A stretch of 64,000 bases of DNA, from positions 2,542,001-2,606,000 of the forward strand of contig NC_016620.1 in NCBI RefSeq assembly GCF_000210915.2, in the 5' to 3' direction. Positions within the stretch are counted from its first letter, which is position 1. Every line of letters starts with the position of its first letter. Under the pieces are notes generated by a model. The model was not told the origin of the DNA. It was given only the letters and a program-made list of their open reading frames with translations, and did no database searches. Below, piece after piece: positions 1 through 10,028 of the stretch. A program made the translations under genes and the position numbers. The DNA comes from Halobacteriovorax marinus SJ. Lineage in GTDB: Bacteria; Bdellovibrionota; Bacteriovoracia; Bacteriovoracales; Bacteriovoracaceae.

Positions 1-392
1 CCACTGGCCATCATTAGTGGAATATCAAAGAACTCATCTCCCATGTAGAGAATTTCTTCTCTTTCATATCCCTGTGCAAGAAGCTCTTTAAAAGACTCTC
101 TCTTATCCTCATTACCGTAGTAAACAAAATCAAGTTTTAAGTTCTCTTTAAATCTTTTAAGTACACTTAGAGAGTCTCCACCAGTGATAACTCCAACTTT
201 AAAACCAAAGCTCTTTAGCATCTTAAGTCCATAACCATCACGTGTATCGGTGAATCGATTCCACGCCATTTCATCCCCACTGTACCAAACTTTTCCATCA
301 GTTAAGATTCCATCAACATCAAATGCAACGACTTTGATTTTGAGAAGTTTTTCTTCAAATTTCTTAGCAACTTCTTTTAGATTAATTTCCAT
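1..392 (-). CDS. kdsC: KDO-8-phosphate phosphatase, C-terminus cut by window edge
   Basis: HAD-family phosphatase that removes the phosphate from KDO-8-phosphate in the cytoplasm, the step after KdsA. The visible part starts [16 protein letters not shown] and carries the nucleophile motif FDVDGILTDG (about residues 20-29), then VITGGDS and the MGDEFFD metal-binding segment, all in KdsC order. The gene runs off the left edge, so about 130 residues are visible of a usual 170-190. Its ATG overlaps the end of kdsA by 11 nt, so the two are probably translationally coupled in the kdsB-pyrG-kdsA-kdsC operon. Confidence 0.93.
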   Translation of the reverse strand, partial: MEINLKEVAKKFEEKLLKIKVVAFDVDGILTDGKVWYSGDEMAWNRFTDTRDGYGLKMLKSFGFKVGVITGGDSLSVLKRFKENLKLDFVYYGNEDKRESFKELLAQGYEREEILYMGDEFFDIPLMMAS

Positions 393-1180
393 CAACTACA
401 TCCTTAATTTGTATTAGCTTCCTTACAATGCTCTGAACTTTATCAATAGGTAGAGCCGTTGCCGAGTCAGAGAGTGCTTTTTCAGGGTTTGGATGACACT
501 CCATAAAAATCCCGTCAGCTCCAGCAGCAACTGCTGCTTTGGCCAATGTAAATATCTGCTCTCTCTTCCCACCTGTCTGAGTACCTAAACCACCAGGTCT
601 TTGTACGCAATGAGTAGCATCATGAATAGTCCTTACACCAAAGCTTTTCATAATCTGAAAGCTTGCCATATCTACGACAAGATTATTATATCCAAAGCTT
701 GTCCCTCTCTCAGTAAGAAGAATCTTATCTTTTGAGAGGAAGTTGAGCGCTTTATCTACAATATTCTTTGTCTCTTCCGGGCTTAGGAATTGCCCCTTCT
801 TCACTTTTAATTGTCCATTATATTTTGCACAAGCTTCTGCACCGGCCAAGATCATATCTGTCTGTCGACAAAGAAATGCTGGAACTTGTAATGTTTGAAC
901 GACGCTTGCAATTTTCTCAGCTTGTTCAGGATGATGAAAGTCCGTAATTGTTGGAAGAGAATAAGTCTTCGCAACTTTCTCTAAAATCTTTAGACCGTCA
1001 TCGATCCCTGGTCCTCTATAAGAATCAATAGATGATCTATTGGCCTTATCGAAACTTCCTTTAAAGTGTAACTGAATTCTCCCCTCAAACTCTTTGAGGT
1101 CTTCAACTAACTTACCTGCAATATCCATTGCTAAAGTTTCACTTTCTAGAACACAAGGTCCAATAAAGAAGTCCATTTTT

Positions 1181-1191
<11 letters not shown>
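382..1191 (-). CDS. kdsA: KDO-8-phosphate synthase
   Basis: Condenses arabinose-5-phosphate with phosphoenolpyruvate to give KDO-8-phosphate for the LPS inner core. The chosen ATG (MENKKMDFF) gives 269 residues, near the family's usual 280. The reading frame stays open upstream only because it lies antisense-free inside pyrG in another frame. Motifs: GPCVLES (residues 11-17), [34 protein letters not shown], and [11 protein letters not shown]. The Cys in GPC sits where the metal-dependent (class II) enzymes have Cys; the E. coli metal-independent type has Asn. Start overlaps the pyrG stop by 11 nt, as kdsC overlaps kdsA. Confidence 0.96.
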
Positions 1192-2765
<1,574 letters not shown>

Positions 2766-2788
<23 letters not shown>

Positions 2789-3539
2789 GGAGAACTCCTT
2801 CAAGTTTTTCTATATCTTCTGGAACATCGACTCCCATCAATGTCATATCTGTAGTAACAGCACCCATGGTAAAACCATTCTCAAGTGCCCTGAGTTGCTC
2901 TAACTTCTCAATTAATTCATAACGAGAAGGAGAGAGTTTACAAAATTTCTTTAAGACCTCAGGACGATAAGAGTAAATCCCAATATGCAAAAACCAGTCT
3001 TTAATATCGACACTATCTCTATAGAAAGGTAACTCCGCCCTAGAGAAGTAGAGGCACTGCCCATTAATTGGACTATAGATGGCCTTAACCTTATTCGCAT
3101 CAATATGTTCAGCTTTATGACCGTGAAATGGTTTCACCACAGTGGCAATATCAAAGGAGCTCTGCTCGTGATAACTGGCCAATCTAGACAATAAGTCACT
3201 TTCAATTAGTGGCTCATCACCTTGAACATTTACAACAAAATCCCAATCTGTATCGCTATAGAATCTCTCCAAGGCCAGGGCTATTCTTTCGGAACCAGAG
3301 GCCACATCGTCATCGACACGAACAACCTCTCCTCCGAAATCTAGCACATGCTCTTCGATTCTCTCATCATCAGTAACAACACAAACAACAGAGTTTTTAA
3401 GTTGGTCTTTAATGCCCAAGCAGTTTTCATATACTCTTTGTATCATTGATTTTTTAGAGATTTTTGCAAGAGGTTTGCCTGGAAACCTTGACGACGCATA
3501 GCGAGCAGGAATGAGTATGAGAACTCTTAATTCATTCAA
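2766..3539 (-). CDS. kdsB: CMP-KDO synthetase (3-deoxy-manno-octulosonate cytidylyltransferase)
   Basis: Activates KDO with CTP to CMP-KDO, the donor for lipid A core glycosylation. At 257 residues it has the normal length. The N-terminus [19 protein letters not shown] is the nucleotide-binding signature, followed by NVQGDEPLI, the metal-binding region of the family, and [12 protein letters not shown]. The start is TTG with CGGAG about 8 nt upstream; the nearby ATG at 3535 is out of frame. First gene of the kdsB-pyrG-kdsA-kdsC operon, so CTP supply and CTP use are encoded together. Confidence 0.95.
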
Positions 3540-3613
3540 AAATCATCTCCGTGATCTTAAGGGTAGAATTTAACACTTTAGTTTAAATCTTCCAAGCTAT
3601 GTTATTATAAATA

Positions 3614-3973
3614 ATGAAAATGATAAGAAGAAAATATTTTTTCCACATATTTACGCTTTGCTTCCTATTCCTAAGTTCTTCGGTCGCACAGGATTATGAA
3701 AACACTGTTATTACAGACCCAAGTATTTCCAGAAGATGTGAAGAGCTTCTAAATAAGAGGAATCAAAAAGTTGCTCATAAACAAAAGCTCATGGAGCTCA
3801 TTACTAGAAATAGAAGACTGCTCAAAAATGTCCCTAAAGAGAAGAAGACTGTTAAAGTTAAACTCATAGAAAATTACGGAAAACTCAAAAATGAGTTGAG
3901 GCTTTCTCTAATTAAGATCACCCACCTTGAAGAGAGTATTGTTCGTACAGGATGTCCGGGACTCACCCTATAA
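3614..3973 (+). CDS. Small secreted protein, unknown
   Basis: 119 residues. The N-terminus (MKMIRRKYFFHIF, then a hydrophobic run ending SSSVAQ) is a typical signal peptide, so the mature protein of about 93 residues should be exported. The remainder is Lys/Arg-rich and probably helical, with a pair of Cys (in RRCEELL and TGCPG) that could form a disulfide. No clear ribosome-binding site precedes the ATG, and a TATA-like sequence (TTATTATAAA) ends just upstream, so the message may be leaderless or the true start may be the second ATG at 3620. Divergent from kdsB. No family recognised. Confidence 0.55.
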   Translation: MKMIRRKYFFHIFTLCFLFLSSSVAQDYENTVITDPSISRRCEELLNKRNQKVAHKQKLMELITRNRRLLKNVPKEKKTVKVKLIENYGKLKNELRLSLIKITHLEESIVRTGCPGLTL

Positions 3974-4021
3974 AGATTCTTTAAAAACTCCCCTTTTCAG
4001 GCCCAAATTTTTTGCGTATCA

Positions 4022-4043
4022 TTTTCTCACACACACGAGAAAA
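4022..4043 (+). other. Hairpin in the leader of the TolC-like gene
   Basis: TTTTCTC (4022-4028) and GAGAAAA (4037-4043) form a perfect 7-bp inverted repeat around an ACACACAC loop, 12 nt before the ATG of the TolC-family gene. The second arm ends just before AAGAG, the likely ribosome-binding site. No U-run follows, so it is not a terminator; a role in translation is a guess. Confidence 0.3.
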
Positions 4044-4054
4044 AGAGACAGATA

Positions 4055-5518
4055 ATGAACGGATTCATTAAATTAAATGTAGCAATGACAATTGCATTTG
4101 TAAGCACGACAACGTCTTACGCCCAACCAACACCTAAAGAACTTCACTCAGAAGGCTATGTTCAATCTTTAGATCAATCTGCTTCCAGCCGATTAAATAC
4201 GAAGGCTCTCCATCTTAACGATGTCATAGAGCAGGGACTGCGAAAGAATTACGATCAACAAATAAGAAAGTATAATGACGAAATTCTCGATCTAAAGTGG
4301 GATGATACTTGGGAAGACTTCTGGCTACCAAAGGTAAATATTTCACTTATTTCGGATGAGCACAGACTGGGAACTGTTAAAGGTGGCAGCAATAACTCAA
4401 GTCCAAGAAATAAGCGACCAGATGGTGCTCTTTCTCTTAACTTTGGAGACTATACTCTTTTTAACTGGGGACGAGACTACCTTCCCTACTTAAATACTAA
4501 AGCAGATATAAAGAGATCAAAAGAACAGATTAAAGAGGACTCTAGAGAGTTAAAGCATGATTTAATAATTGCTTACTTTAGACTTAGCTTTTTTAACGAG
4601 CAAGAAAGAATAAAGAGAGACCAACTAAGACACGCATCTTTTATCTATCGTCTCAATCGTGAGAAAATTTCTCTAAAGAAAGTTAGTAAGCAAGACTACT
4701 ATCTCGCACGCTCCGAGTACTTAAGGGCCCAGAATGAATTTCAAGAGGCCAAGAATGCTGTGCAACTCCAGAACGAGGTTGTAGCAAACTTAATTAATGA
4801 TGAAGTGGGAACAAAGTATATTCTTCAAGACGCTCTTAAGTATGAGCTCTTAACTACTCCTCTAGATGAAATTATTAGAATTGCGAATGCAAATAATCCC
4901 GACACACTTGATGCACTCAAAGAAGTTGAAAACGCAAAGAGAAGCTACGAGCTTGCACTTAAGAATAATCTCCCTCTTCCAAAAATTAGTATGACTCTTG
5001 GTGCTTATGACTACCGTTTTGGACCAAATACAAATAGAACAACATTTTCTACTGGAGAGGGAAACTCTAATATTGATATTGTGGCATCAATCAATGCAAC
5101 ATGGTCACTAACGGGTTCTGGAGGATTACTTAACTCTAGAAGAACAAAGTCGTCTATGCTTTCTAAGCATTTAGCATTTGCCAAAAAAGCGCAGGCTCAA
5201 AGAGATTCTAAAGCACAAATTAAATCTCAGTACTTCACTGTTAAACACTTACAAAATCAAATTAATATTCTAGACGCAAGGATTCCAACTCTTCAAAAAT
5301 CATTTGATACTATTTTAGAAAATTACATGAATAAAAGAACGCGCTATATTGATTTCAAAAATACTCTTATTGAATTGACCGATGCTCAGATACTTTTAGA
5401 ACAAAGTAAATTTCTACATCTCTTAAACAAAATAGAGCTAGCAAAAGTTGCGGGAGTTGAAGACTTCCCGGGGCAGAATTTTGAAAATTTAAAGCAAAGC
5501 AAAAAGGGTTCTAAATAA
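4055..5518 (+). CDS. TolC-family outer membrane efflux/secretion channel
   Basis: 487 residues with a signal peptide ending in TTTSYAQ. The body follows the TolC pattern: LNDVIEQGLRKNYDQQIRKY near residue 55, long amphipathic helices with the LARSEYLRAQNEFQEAKNA segment (about residues 215-235), a second strand region (ISMTLGAYDYRFG), and a second helical hairpin repeating the first half. Such proteins trimerise into an outer membrane barrel and periplasmic tunnel. No membrane-fusion protein or pump is next to it. The following barrel gene starts at its stop codon (TAATG), so the two are co-translated and may act together. Confidence 0.85.
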   Translation: MNGFIKLNVAMTIAFVSTTTSYAQPTPKELHSEGYVQSLDQSASSRLNTKALHLNDVIEQGLRKNYDQQIRKYNDEILDLKWDDTWEDFWLPKVNISLISDEHRLGTVKGGSNNSSPRNKRPDGALSLNFGDYTLFNWGRDYLPYLNTKADIKRSKEQIKEDSRELKHDLIIAYFRLSFFNEQERIKRDQLRHASFIYRLNREKISLKKVSKQDYYLARSEYLRAQNEFQEAKNAVQLQNEVVANLINDEVGTKYILQDALKYELLTTPLDEIIRIANANNPDTLDALKEVENAKRSYELALKNNLPLPKISMTLGAYDYRFGPNTNRTTFSTGEGNSNIDIVASINATWSLTGSGGLLNSRRTKSSMLSKHLAFAKKAQAQRDSKAQIKSQYFTVKHLQNQINILDARIPTLQKSFDTILENYMNKRTRYIDFKNTLIELTDAQILLEQSKFLHLLNKIELAKVAGVEDFPGQNFENLKQSKKGSK

Positions 5519-6279
5519 TGAAAGCACTTATAGCATTACTGACACTATTCATATTACTTAACCCAATAACATCGGCTCAAACGACACTGCCTCCGACTGA
5601 TGATGAATTAGAGGGAGAATTAAAATACCTGAGATCTGGCAAAACTAAAGATCAGAAGAGCCTAGATGAAGAATTGCGTATTCAGAACTACGACCTAGAA
5701 GCTGGTCTATCTCTAGATAGCTATTCAACAAGTAAGGACAGCTCTAGAGTATCTCTACTGTATAACCTAAACACTAACCCTATGAAAGCAATGGATGTTT
5801 CAGGTTTTGAATTTCAATATGCAAGGAAACTAGACCGCGCATGGTGGGAGTTTTACGGGGCCCAAAGTAGTGCAAAATTTAGTCAAGTTGCAGACGCGAA
5901 TGGACAATTTCCAACTTTTAGCAGCGATGAAATCTCAGAACAAACTCTAAAGACAACAACTCTTGGTACCGGTCTATCTTATAGAACAAGTTTAATACAA
6001 ACTTTATTCTCAAGTGACAACCTCTTTGAAACTATTGGAGCATTTGTAAATTACAATAAGACTTCTACCGAACTTGGGGAGTCCTATAGTGGTCCAGGTA
6101 TGAAAGCTGACTTTGGACTACATTATAGAACAAGTAACTCTTTTCACTGGGGGATGAGATTTAATTATAACCTCGCCCATGTTAAGAGAAGTAAGGTTAC
6201 TGATACAGAAAAATCAAGTGAGAGAAGTCTTCTACTAAAGTGGACCTCTTTTGCAGCAGATCTATCTTTTTATTTTTAA
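5518..6279 (+). CDS. Predicted outer membrane beta-barrel protein
   Basis: 253 residues: signal peptide ending ITSAQ, a short charged linker (residues 25-55, with DDELEGELKYLRSGK), then alternating hydrophobic/polar segments rich in Tyr, Phe, Ser and Thr, ending in SFAADLSFYF, a C-terminal strand with the aromatic last residue recognised by the BAM machinery. Start overlaps the stop of the TolC-like gene by one base, indicating coupling. Family not recognised; the barrel call rests on strand pattern and C-terminal Phe. Confidence 0.7.
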   Translation: MKALIALLTLFILLNPITSAQTTLPPTDDELEGELKYLRSGKTKDQKSLDEELRIQNYDLEAGLSLDSYSTSKDSSRVSLLYNLNTNPMKAMDVSGFEFQYARKLDRAWWEFYGAQSSAKFSQVADANGQFPTFSSDEISEQTLKTTTLGTGLSYRTSLIQTLFSSDNLFETIGAFVNYNKTSTELGESYSGPGMKADFGLHYRTSNSFHWGMRFNYNLAHVKRSKVTDTEKSSERSLLLKWTSFAADLSFYF

Positions 6280-6283
6280 TTAA

Positions 6284-6307
6284 GCTCGAACGACCCTTTC
6301 GTCGAGC
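6284..6307 (+). other. Hairpin upstream of purB
   Basis: GCTCG, one bulged A, ACGA, loop CCCTT, then TCGTCGAGC can form a 9-bp stem with one bulge. It lies between the barrel gene stop and the purB ribosome-binding site. No T-run follows on the plus strand, so it is not a standard intrinsic terminator; it could be an mRNA 3'-end stabiliser or a leader element for purB. Confidence 0.35.
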
Positions 6308-6327
6308 AATAACATGGAGCCCTTCGA

Positions 6328-7653
6328 ATGATTAGTCGTTATGACAAGAAAGAAATTTCTGAAATTTGGACAGAGGAAAATAAGTTTAAAACTTATTTGG
6401 AAGTTGAACTCGCTATCTTAAAATCACTCGAAGGAAATAGAGTTCCTGTAGGAACGAGTGAAGAGATTCGAAAATTGGCCAAGATCGATGTAAATAGAAT
6501 TACAGAGATCGAAAAAGAAACTCGCCACGACATCATCGCATTCTGTAGCTCAATTACAGAGAATCTCGATCCAAAAATTGGAAAGTTTTTTCACTTTGGA
6601 GTAACTTCCAGCGATATTATCGATTCAGCTCTTACACTACAAATTAAACAATCTCTCGAAAGAATTCTTCCTAGCTTCAAAAAACTTCTAGCTTCATTAT
6701 CAAGCAAAGCAAAAGAAACAAAAGACCTTCCTACAATTGGACGCTCTCACGGAATGTATGCTGAGCCTATGAGTTTTGGACAAAAGATTCTAGGTCACTA
6801 TGCAGAGTTTAGTCGCCGATACCTTGAGTTACTTGACTACTACAACGATGAACTAAGGGTTCAATTCTCAGGAGCTGTTGGGAATTATACAATCTTGACG
6901 CCAGAGCTTGAAGAGGTTGCAGCAAATGCCCTTGGACTTAAGCCAGAGGAACATAGCACTCAAGTTATTCCAAGAGATAGAATTGCAAAACTTATATCTA
7001 TCTTCTCTTTGACTGCCTCTGCAATTGAGAGAATCTCAGTTGAAATTAGACACCTTCATAGATCAGATGTTGCTGAACTTTTTGAAGGTTTTGCTAAAGG
7101 TCAGAAGGGCTCATCTACAATGCCCCATAAGAAGAATCCTATAAGCGGAGAGAATCTCACTGGTATGGCGAGAATGCTTCGCTCTCATATGAGTGTCGCT
7201 CTCGATAATATAGTACTTTGGCACGAAAGAGATATCTCTCACTCTTCAACGGAGAGAATGTATCTTCCCGATGCCTTTGGAATCCTACTCTACTCTCTTG
7301 ATAGACTTAGCTCGACGGTTGAGAATTTAGTTATTAATGATGATGTAATTTCAAATAGAGTTTTTGAAAATTGCACCTATCTATCAAGCTACTACCTTCA
7401 TCATCTTATTGAGAAAACGAATTTCAAAAGAGATGATCTTTACTCTCTAGTGCAACAAGCAAGTTTTGAAGCAAGTAAAACTCAAAGTGCAGAAGTATTT
7501 CACCAAGCACTTCAAACTCTTCTAGAGAGCAAGCAGACAAAGCTAGAACTCCCAATTCCAACAAGGGACGAAATTAAAAATATCTTCTTAAAGTCTACAG
7601 ATAAAGTATTTGAAAGGGTTGAGAAGAGTTATCCACATGGAAAAGAGCTATAA
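6328..7653 (+). CDS. purB: Adenylosuccinate lyase
   Basis: Cleaves SAICAR to AICAR and adenylosuccinate to AMP in purine synthesis. 441 residues, normal length. The fumarase/aspartase superfamily signature appears as SSTMPHKKNPISGEN (about residues 262-276); other expected pieces are HDIIAF, FHFGVTSSDIIDSA, and RSHGMYAEPMSFGQK. The ATG is preceded by GGAG at 8 nt. The last codons (HGKEL, stop) lie inside a palindromic terminator shared with manC on the other strand. Confidence 0.95.
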   Translation: MISRYDKKEISEIWTEENKFKTYLEVELAILKSLEGNRVPVGTSEEIRKLAKIDVNRITEIEKETRHDIIAFCSSITENLDPKIGKFFHFGVTSSDIIDSALTLQIKQSLERILPSFKKLLASLSSKAKETKDLPTIGRSHGMYAEPMSFGQKILGHYAEFSRRYLELLDYYNDELRVQFSGAVGNYTILTPELEEVAANALGLKPEEHSTQVIPRDRIAKLISIFSLTASAIERISVEIRHLHRSDVAELFEGFAKGQKGSSTMPHKKNPISGENLTGMARMLRSHMSVALDNIVLWHERDISHSSTERMYLPDAFGILLYSLDRLSSTVENLVINDDVISNRVFENCTYLSSYYLHHLIEKTNFKRDDLYSLVQQASFEASKTQSAEVFHQALQTLLESKQTKLELPIPTRDEIKNIFLKSTDKVFERVEKSYPHGKEL

Positions 7654-7665
7654 GAGCTCTTTTCC
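7639..7665. terminator. Bidirectional palindromic terminator overlapping both stop codons
   Basis: GGAAAAGAGCT (7639-7649), loop ATAAG, AGCTCTTTTCC (7655-7665): a perfect 11-bp inverted repeat. It covers the last codons of purB (+) and manC (-), which overlap tail to tail by 6 nt. Because the DNA is palindromic, both proteins end in the same residues, GKEL (PurB) and GKELL (ManC). The A/T-rich arms can serve as the U-tract in either direction. Confidence 0.75.
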
Positions 7666-8721
7666 GTATTCTTGATCTTTGAGGTGACTCACAATATTTT
7701 TAACTTTTTGTGAGTCCTTCTTAGGTAGAACAACAACTGACTTACCATTGGCAATGACAATTAAATCTTCAATACCAATGAGTCCAACGAATTGATCGGG
7801 AGTATATACAATATTTCCTTTAGAATCTTCAAAGTAATGATTCTTAGCGCTCACAAGCGTATTACCTTCAGTTTCTTCAACAACAGTAGAGAGAGCATCC
7901 CAAGACCCTAAGTCATTCCAATCAAAGTTGGCCTTACATAGACCAATTCGAGATGACTTCTCCATGATAGCGTAGTCGATTGACTCAGCTGGAAGTTTCG
8001 CATACACCTCGGCTACATTCTTCTCATTGCCAAGGGCCGCATATAGCTCATCATAGAATTCAAAGATCTCAGGACAATGGGCCTGAAACTCTTCTAGTAG
8101 AACACCAATTTCCGCTACAAACATTCCTGCATTCCAAAGATACTTTCCAGATTCGAGATAACTAATGGCCGTCTCTTGATTTGGTTTCTCTTTGAAAGTT
8201 ACGACGTCTAGAGATGTCTCAGTTAACTCCTCCCCTGTTTGGATATAACCAAAACCAGTGTGAGGAAAATGAGGAGGAATACCAATAGTAATAATTCTCT
8301 TCTGAGAAACAGCAACCTTAAGGGCGCTTTGGATCGTTTGTTGAAATCCATTCTTATTCAAAATAACGTGATCAGATGGAAGTATTGCAACAAGGTCAGA
8401 CTTACTTGCACCATTTTTCATTAATGTTGCCAATGATAGCAAGATACATGGCGCCGTATTTCTTCCACTCGGCTCGAATACGACTTGACCTTGTCCTATT
8501 TTACCAGCTGATTCTTTGAGAACTAACTTCTCTTGCTCTTTGACTGTAACAATATATCTTTGTTCATTTTTAACTAATCCATCGAGACGGTCGAGGGTAT
8601 CAGCTAAAAGACTTTGACTTGAAACTAGAGGTAAATACTGTTTAGGCTTTTTAGATGTGGACTCTGGCCAAAATCTTGTCCCCTGCCCACCGGCCATAAC
8701 TAAACTATAAATATTTCCCAT
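7648..8721 (-). CDS. manC: Mannose-1-phosphate guanylyltransferase
   Basis: Makes GDP-mannose from mannose-1-phosphate and GTP for surface polysaccharide. 357 residues, the length of the single-domain form without the C-terminal isomerase domain. N-terminal nucleotide-binding motif VMAGGQGTRFWP (residues 8-19), then QYLPL, ILPSDHVI, FKEKPNQET, and WNAGMF, all in family order; AIMEKSSRIG and NWNDLGSWDAL-like DFNWDNLGS equivalents (here FDWNDLGSW) follow. AAAGG lies 8 nt before the ATG. Transcribed alone toward purB. Confidence 0.9.
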   Translation of the reverse strand: MGNIYSLVMAGGQGTRFWPESTSKKPKQYLPLVSSQSLLADTLDRLDGLVKNEQRYIVTVKEQEKLVLKESAGKIGQGQVVFEPSGRNTAPCILLSLATLMKNGASKSDLVAILPSDHVILNKNGFQQTIQSALKVAVSQKRIITIGIPPHFPHTGFGYIQTGEELTETSLDVVTFKEKPNQETAISYLESGKYLWNAGMFVAEIGVLLEEFQAHCPEIFEFYDELYAALGNEKNVAEVYAKLPAESIDYAIMEKSSRIGLCKANFDWNDLGSWDALSTVVEETEGNTLVSAKNHYFEDSKGNIVYTPDQFVGLIGIEDLIVIANGKSVVVLPKKDSQKVKNIVSHLKDQEYGKELL

Positions 8722-8777
8722 AAAATTACCTTTGTAAGTTATGGGAATATTATAGCAATAATTTCTAAGAATTGAAA

Positions 8778-9434
8778 TTAATCAAATTGAGTGAATCTAT
8801 ACTCTGAAGAGCTAAAAAGAGATTTGTGCTCTATGACATAGTCCTTGGCTTCACTGATATTTTCAAAAACACCAATGCTCACTCTAAACCATGTACCTTT
8901 ATGCTGAAGGTTTTTTTCGTTAATTATAGTTGTATAGCCTCTCGCCTTAAATCCCTTTGCGAAAACTTCTGCTTCATCGACAGAGGGAAATGATCCGACT
9001 TGAATCGTATACTTACCACTTAACTTATCTCTAGAAGACTCCTTAGGTGCTTCCATCTGAGGAACTTCTGAAACTTCACTGCTCGTAGGACTTGTCACGT
9101 CAGTGTTCATAGTTGAATCACTATTCGTGGCCGTGCCAGAAAACTCTTGCTCAACTTTCTTTTCTAGGGCCATATCAGTTTTTTCTTTGAGGGCCTTGTA
9201 AGTCTCATCATCAGAATTAACTGACTTTTCAATTTCATTAACCTTCTCTTCTGCTGGTGAGAGTATTTCAACTTTATTGACGTCCTCTTTACTATAGCCA
9301 GATTTTTCAAATGAATTGTTAACCCCTATCTTTACTCCCAAGAGAAAAGATGTGATTGAAATCAAAATCATGAAAACAAAGATTAAGAATACTTCTTTTT
9401 TTGCAAATACATAGAGTTTAGTTTTATCTTCCAT
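8778..9434 (-). CDS. SPOR-domain membrane protein
   Basis: 218 residues. A short cytoplasmic start is followed by one membrane segment (about residues 15-33, VFLIFVFMILISITSFLLG), a long acidic Ser/Thr-rich linker, and a C-terminal SPOR domain (about 139-215) beginning YTIQVGSFPSVDEAEVFAKG and containing WFRVSIGVF. SPOR domains bind denuded glycan strands at division septa. This bitopic layout matches FtsN- and DedD-like proteins; which one cannot be decided. Divergent from the Tad/Flp locus across a 170-bp intergenic region. Confidence 0.8.
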   Translation of the reverse strand: MEDKTKLYVFAKKEVFLIFVFMILISITSFLLGVKIGVNNSFEKSGYSKEDVNKVEILSPAEEKVNEIEKSVNSDDETYKALKEKTDMALEKKVEQEFSGTATNSDSTMNTDVTSPTSSEVSEVPQMEAPKESSRDKLSGKYTIQVGSFPSVDEAEVFAKGFKARGYTTIINEKNLQHKGTWFRVSIGVFENISEAKDYVIEHKSLFSSSEYRFTQFD

Positions 9435-9570
9435 AGCTCTATTTTAATCGCCTCTAAATTTGCATGCAATCGTAATAACCAGTAGTTATTTTTACCCACT
9501 AGTTCAAAAAGCGAACCTAAACACTCCTAAGCTCTAGAAAATTCGACGCCACAATTGGCAAGCTCCATGC

Positions 9571-9600
9571 ACCCCTTAAACATTGAACTTTTCAAGGGGT
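9571..9600 (+). promoter_or_regulatory. RNA hairpin that would hide the pilin ribosome-binding site
   Basis: ACCCCTT (9571-9577) is the perfect complement of AAGGGGT (9594-9600), and three more A-T pairs can form inside with one bulged C. The right arm AAGGGG is the best ribosome-binding site for the Flp prepilin ATG at 9605. The structure would therefore block pilin translation until melted or bound. The pairing is seen in the sequence; regulation is inferred. Confidence 0.55.
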
Positions 9601-9604
9601 AAAT

Positions 9605-9784
9605 ATGAAAGCGAGCAAGAAAATTTTAAAAAATCAGAAAGGCCAAGGACTTATGGAGTACATAATCATCTCTTCTTTGGTAGGTATATTTTGCCTAGTC
9701 GCTATGAAGCAATTTGGAGAAAGTGTCCATACACGTGTAGAAAAAATGAGAAAGGATATAGTGAAACATATCCCTGCGAGATAG
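9605..9784 (+). CDS. flp: Flp-type (type IVb) prepilin
   Basis: 59 residues: a positive leader of 13 residues (with KKILKNQKG), then QGLMEYIIISSLVGIFCLVAM. Cleavage after Gly13 leaves Gln at +1, Glu at +5 and Tyr at +6, the signature of Flp pilins processed by a Tad prepilin peptidase. The hydrophobic helix (residues 19-35) and a short basic tail are as in the family. AAGGGG precedes the ATG at 5 nt, but lies inside a hairpin. First gene of the plus-strand Tad locus. A longer frame over the same bases (from 9583) is out of phase and is not the gene here. Confidence 0.85.
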   Translation: MKASKKILKNQKGQGLMEYIIISSLVGIFCLVAMKQFGESVHTRVEKMRKDIVKHIPAR

Positions 9785-9786
9785 AT

Positions 9787-10026
9787 TTGTACCTTCTTAG
9801 AACACTCTCACTATTTAAAATAGCAACTCTCTCACTCTACTTCTCCTGGTCCATTGCCCAGGAGTCAGAGTGTCAATCACATAAACATCACCTAATTCTA
9901 AAGAAGATGACTAAGGCGATCGTTTTAAATAAGAAAATGAGAGTCTTTAAATGCAAACAATTAGTCACCATCAATATAAGAAACTCAAAAATTGAAACTA
10001 AGAATTACTTTTCTCTAAAAGAGTGA
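9787..10026 (+). CDS. Small secreted protein in the Tad locus, unknown
   Basis: 79 residues from TTG 9787, three bases after the pilin stop. N-terminus YLLRTLSLFKIATLSLYFSWSIAQE is a plausible signal peptide (cleavage after SIA), followed by a basic 50-residue domain with two Cys (ESECQS and FKCKQ). The frame is also open upstream across the pilin, so the start is set by the signal peptide, not by a strong ribosome-binding site (only GCGAG upstream). Ends just before the next gene. No family recognised; position suggests a pilus accessory part. Confidence 0.45.
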   Translation: MYLLRTLSLFKIATLSLYFSWSIAQESECQSHKHHLILKKMTKAIVLNKKMRVFKCKQLVTINIRNSKIETKNYFSLKE

Positions 10027-10028
10027 AT

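Noticed and set aside
9583-9786. A longer reading frame over the pilin, starting at 9583 and joining the small secreted protein
   Set aside because: It is out of phase with the Flp prepilin, whose G|QGLMEY signature is clear, and its residues have no signal or domain; only the part from 9787 has a signal peptide.
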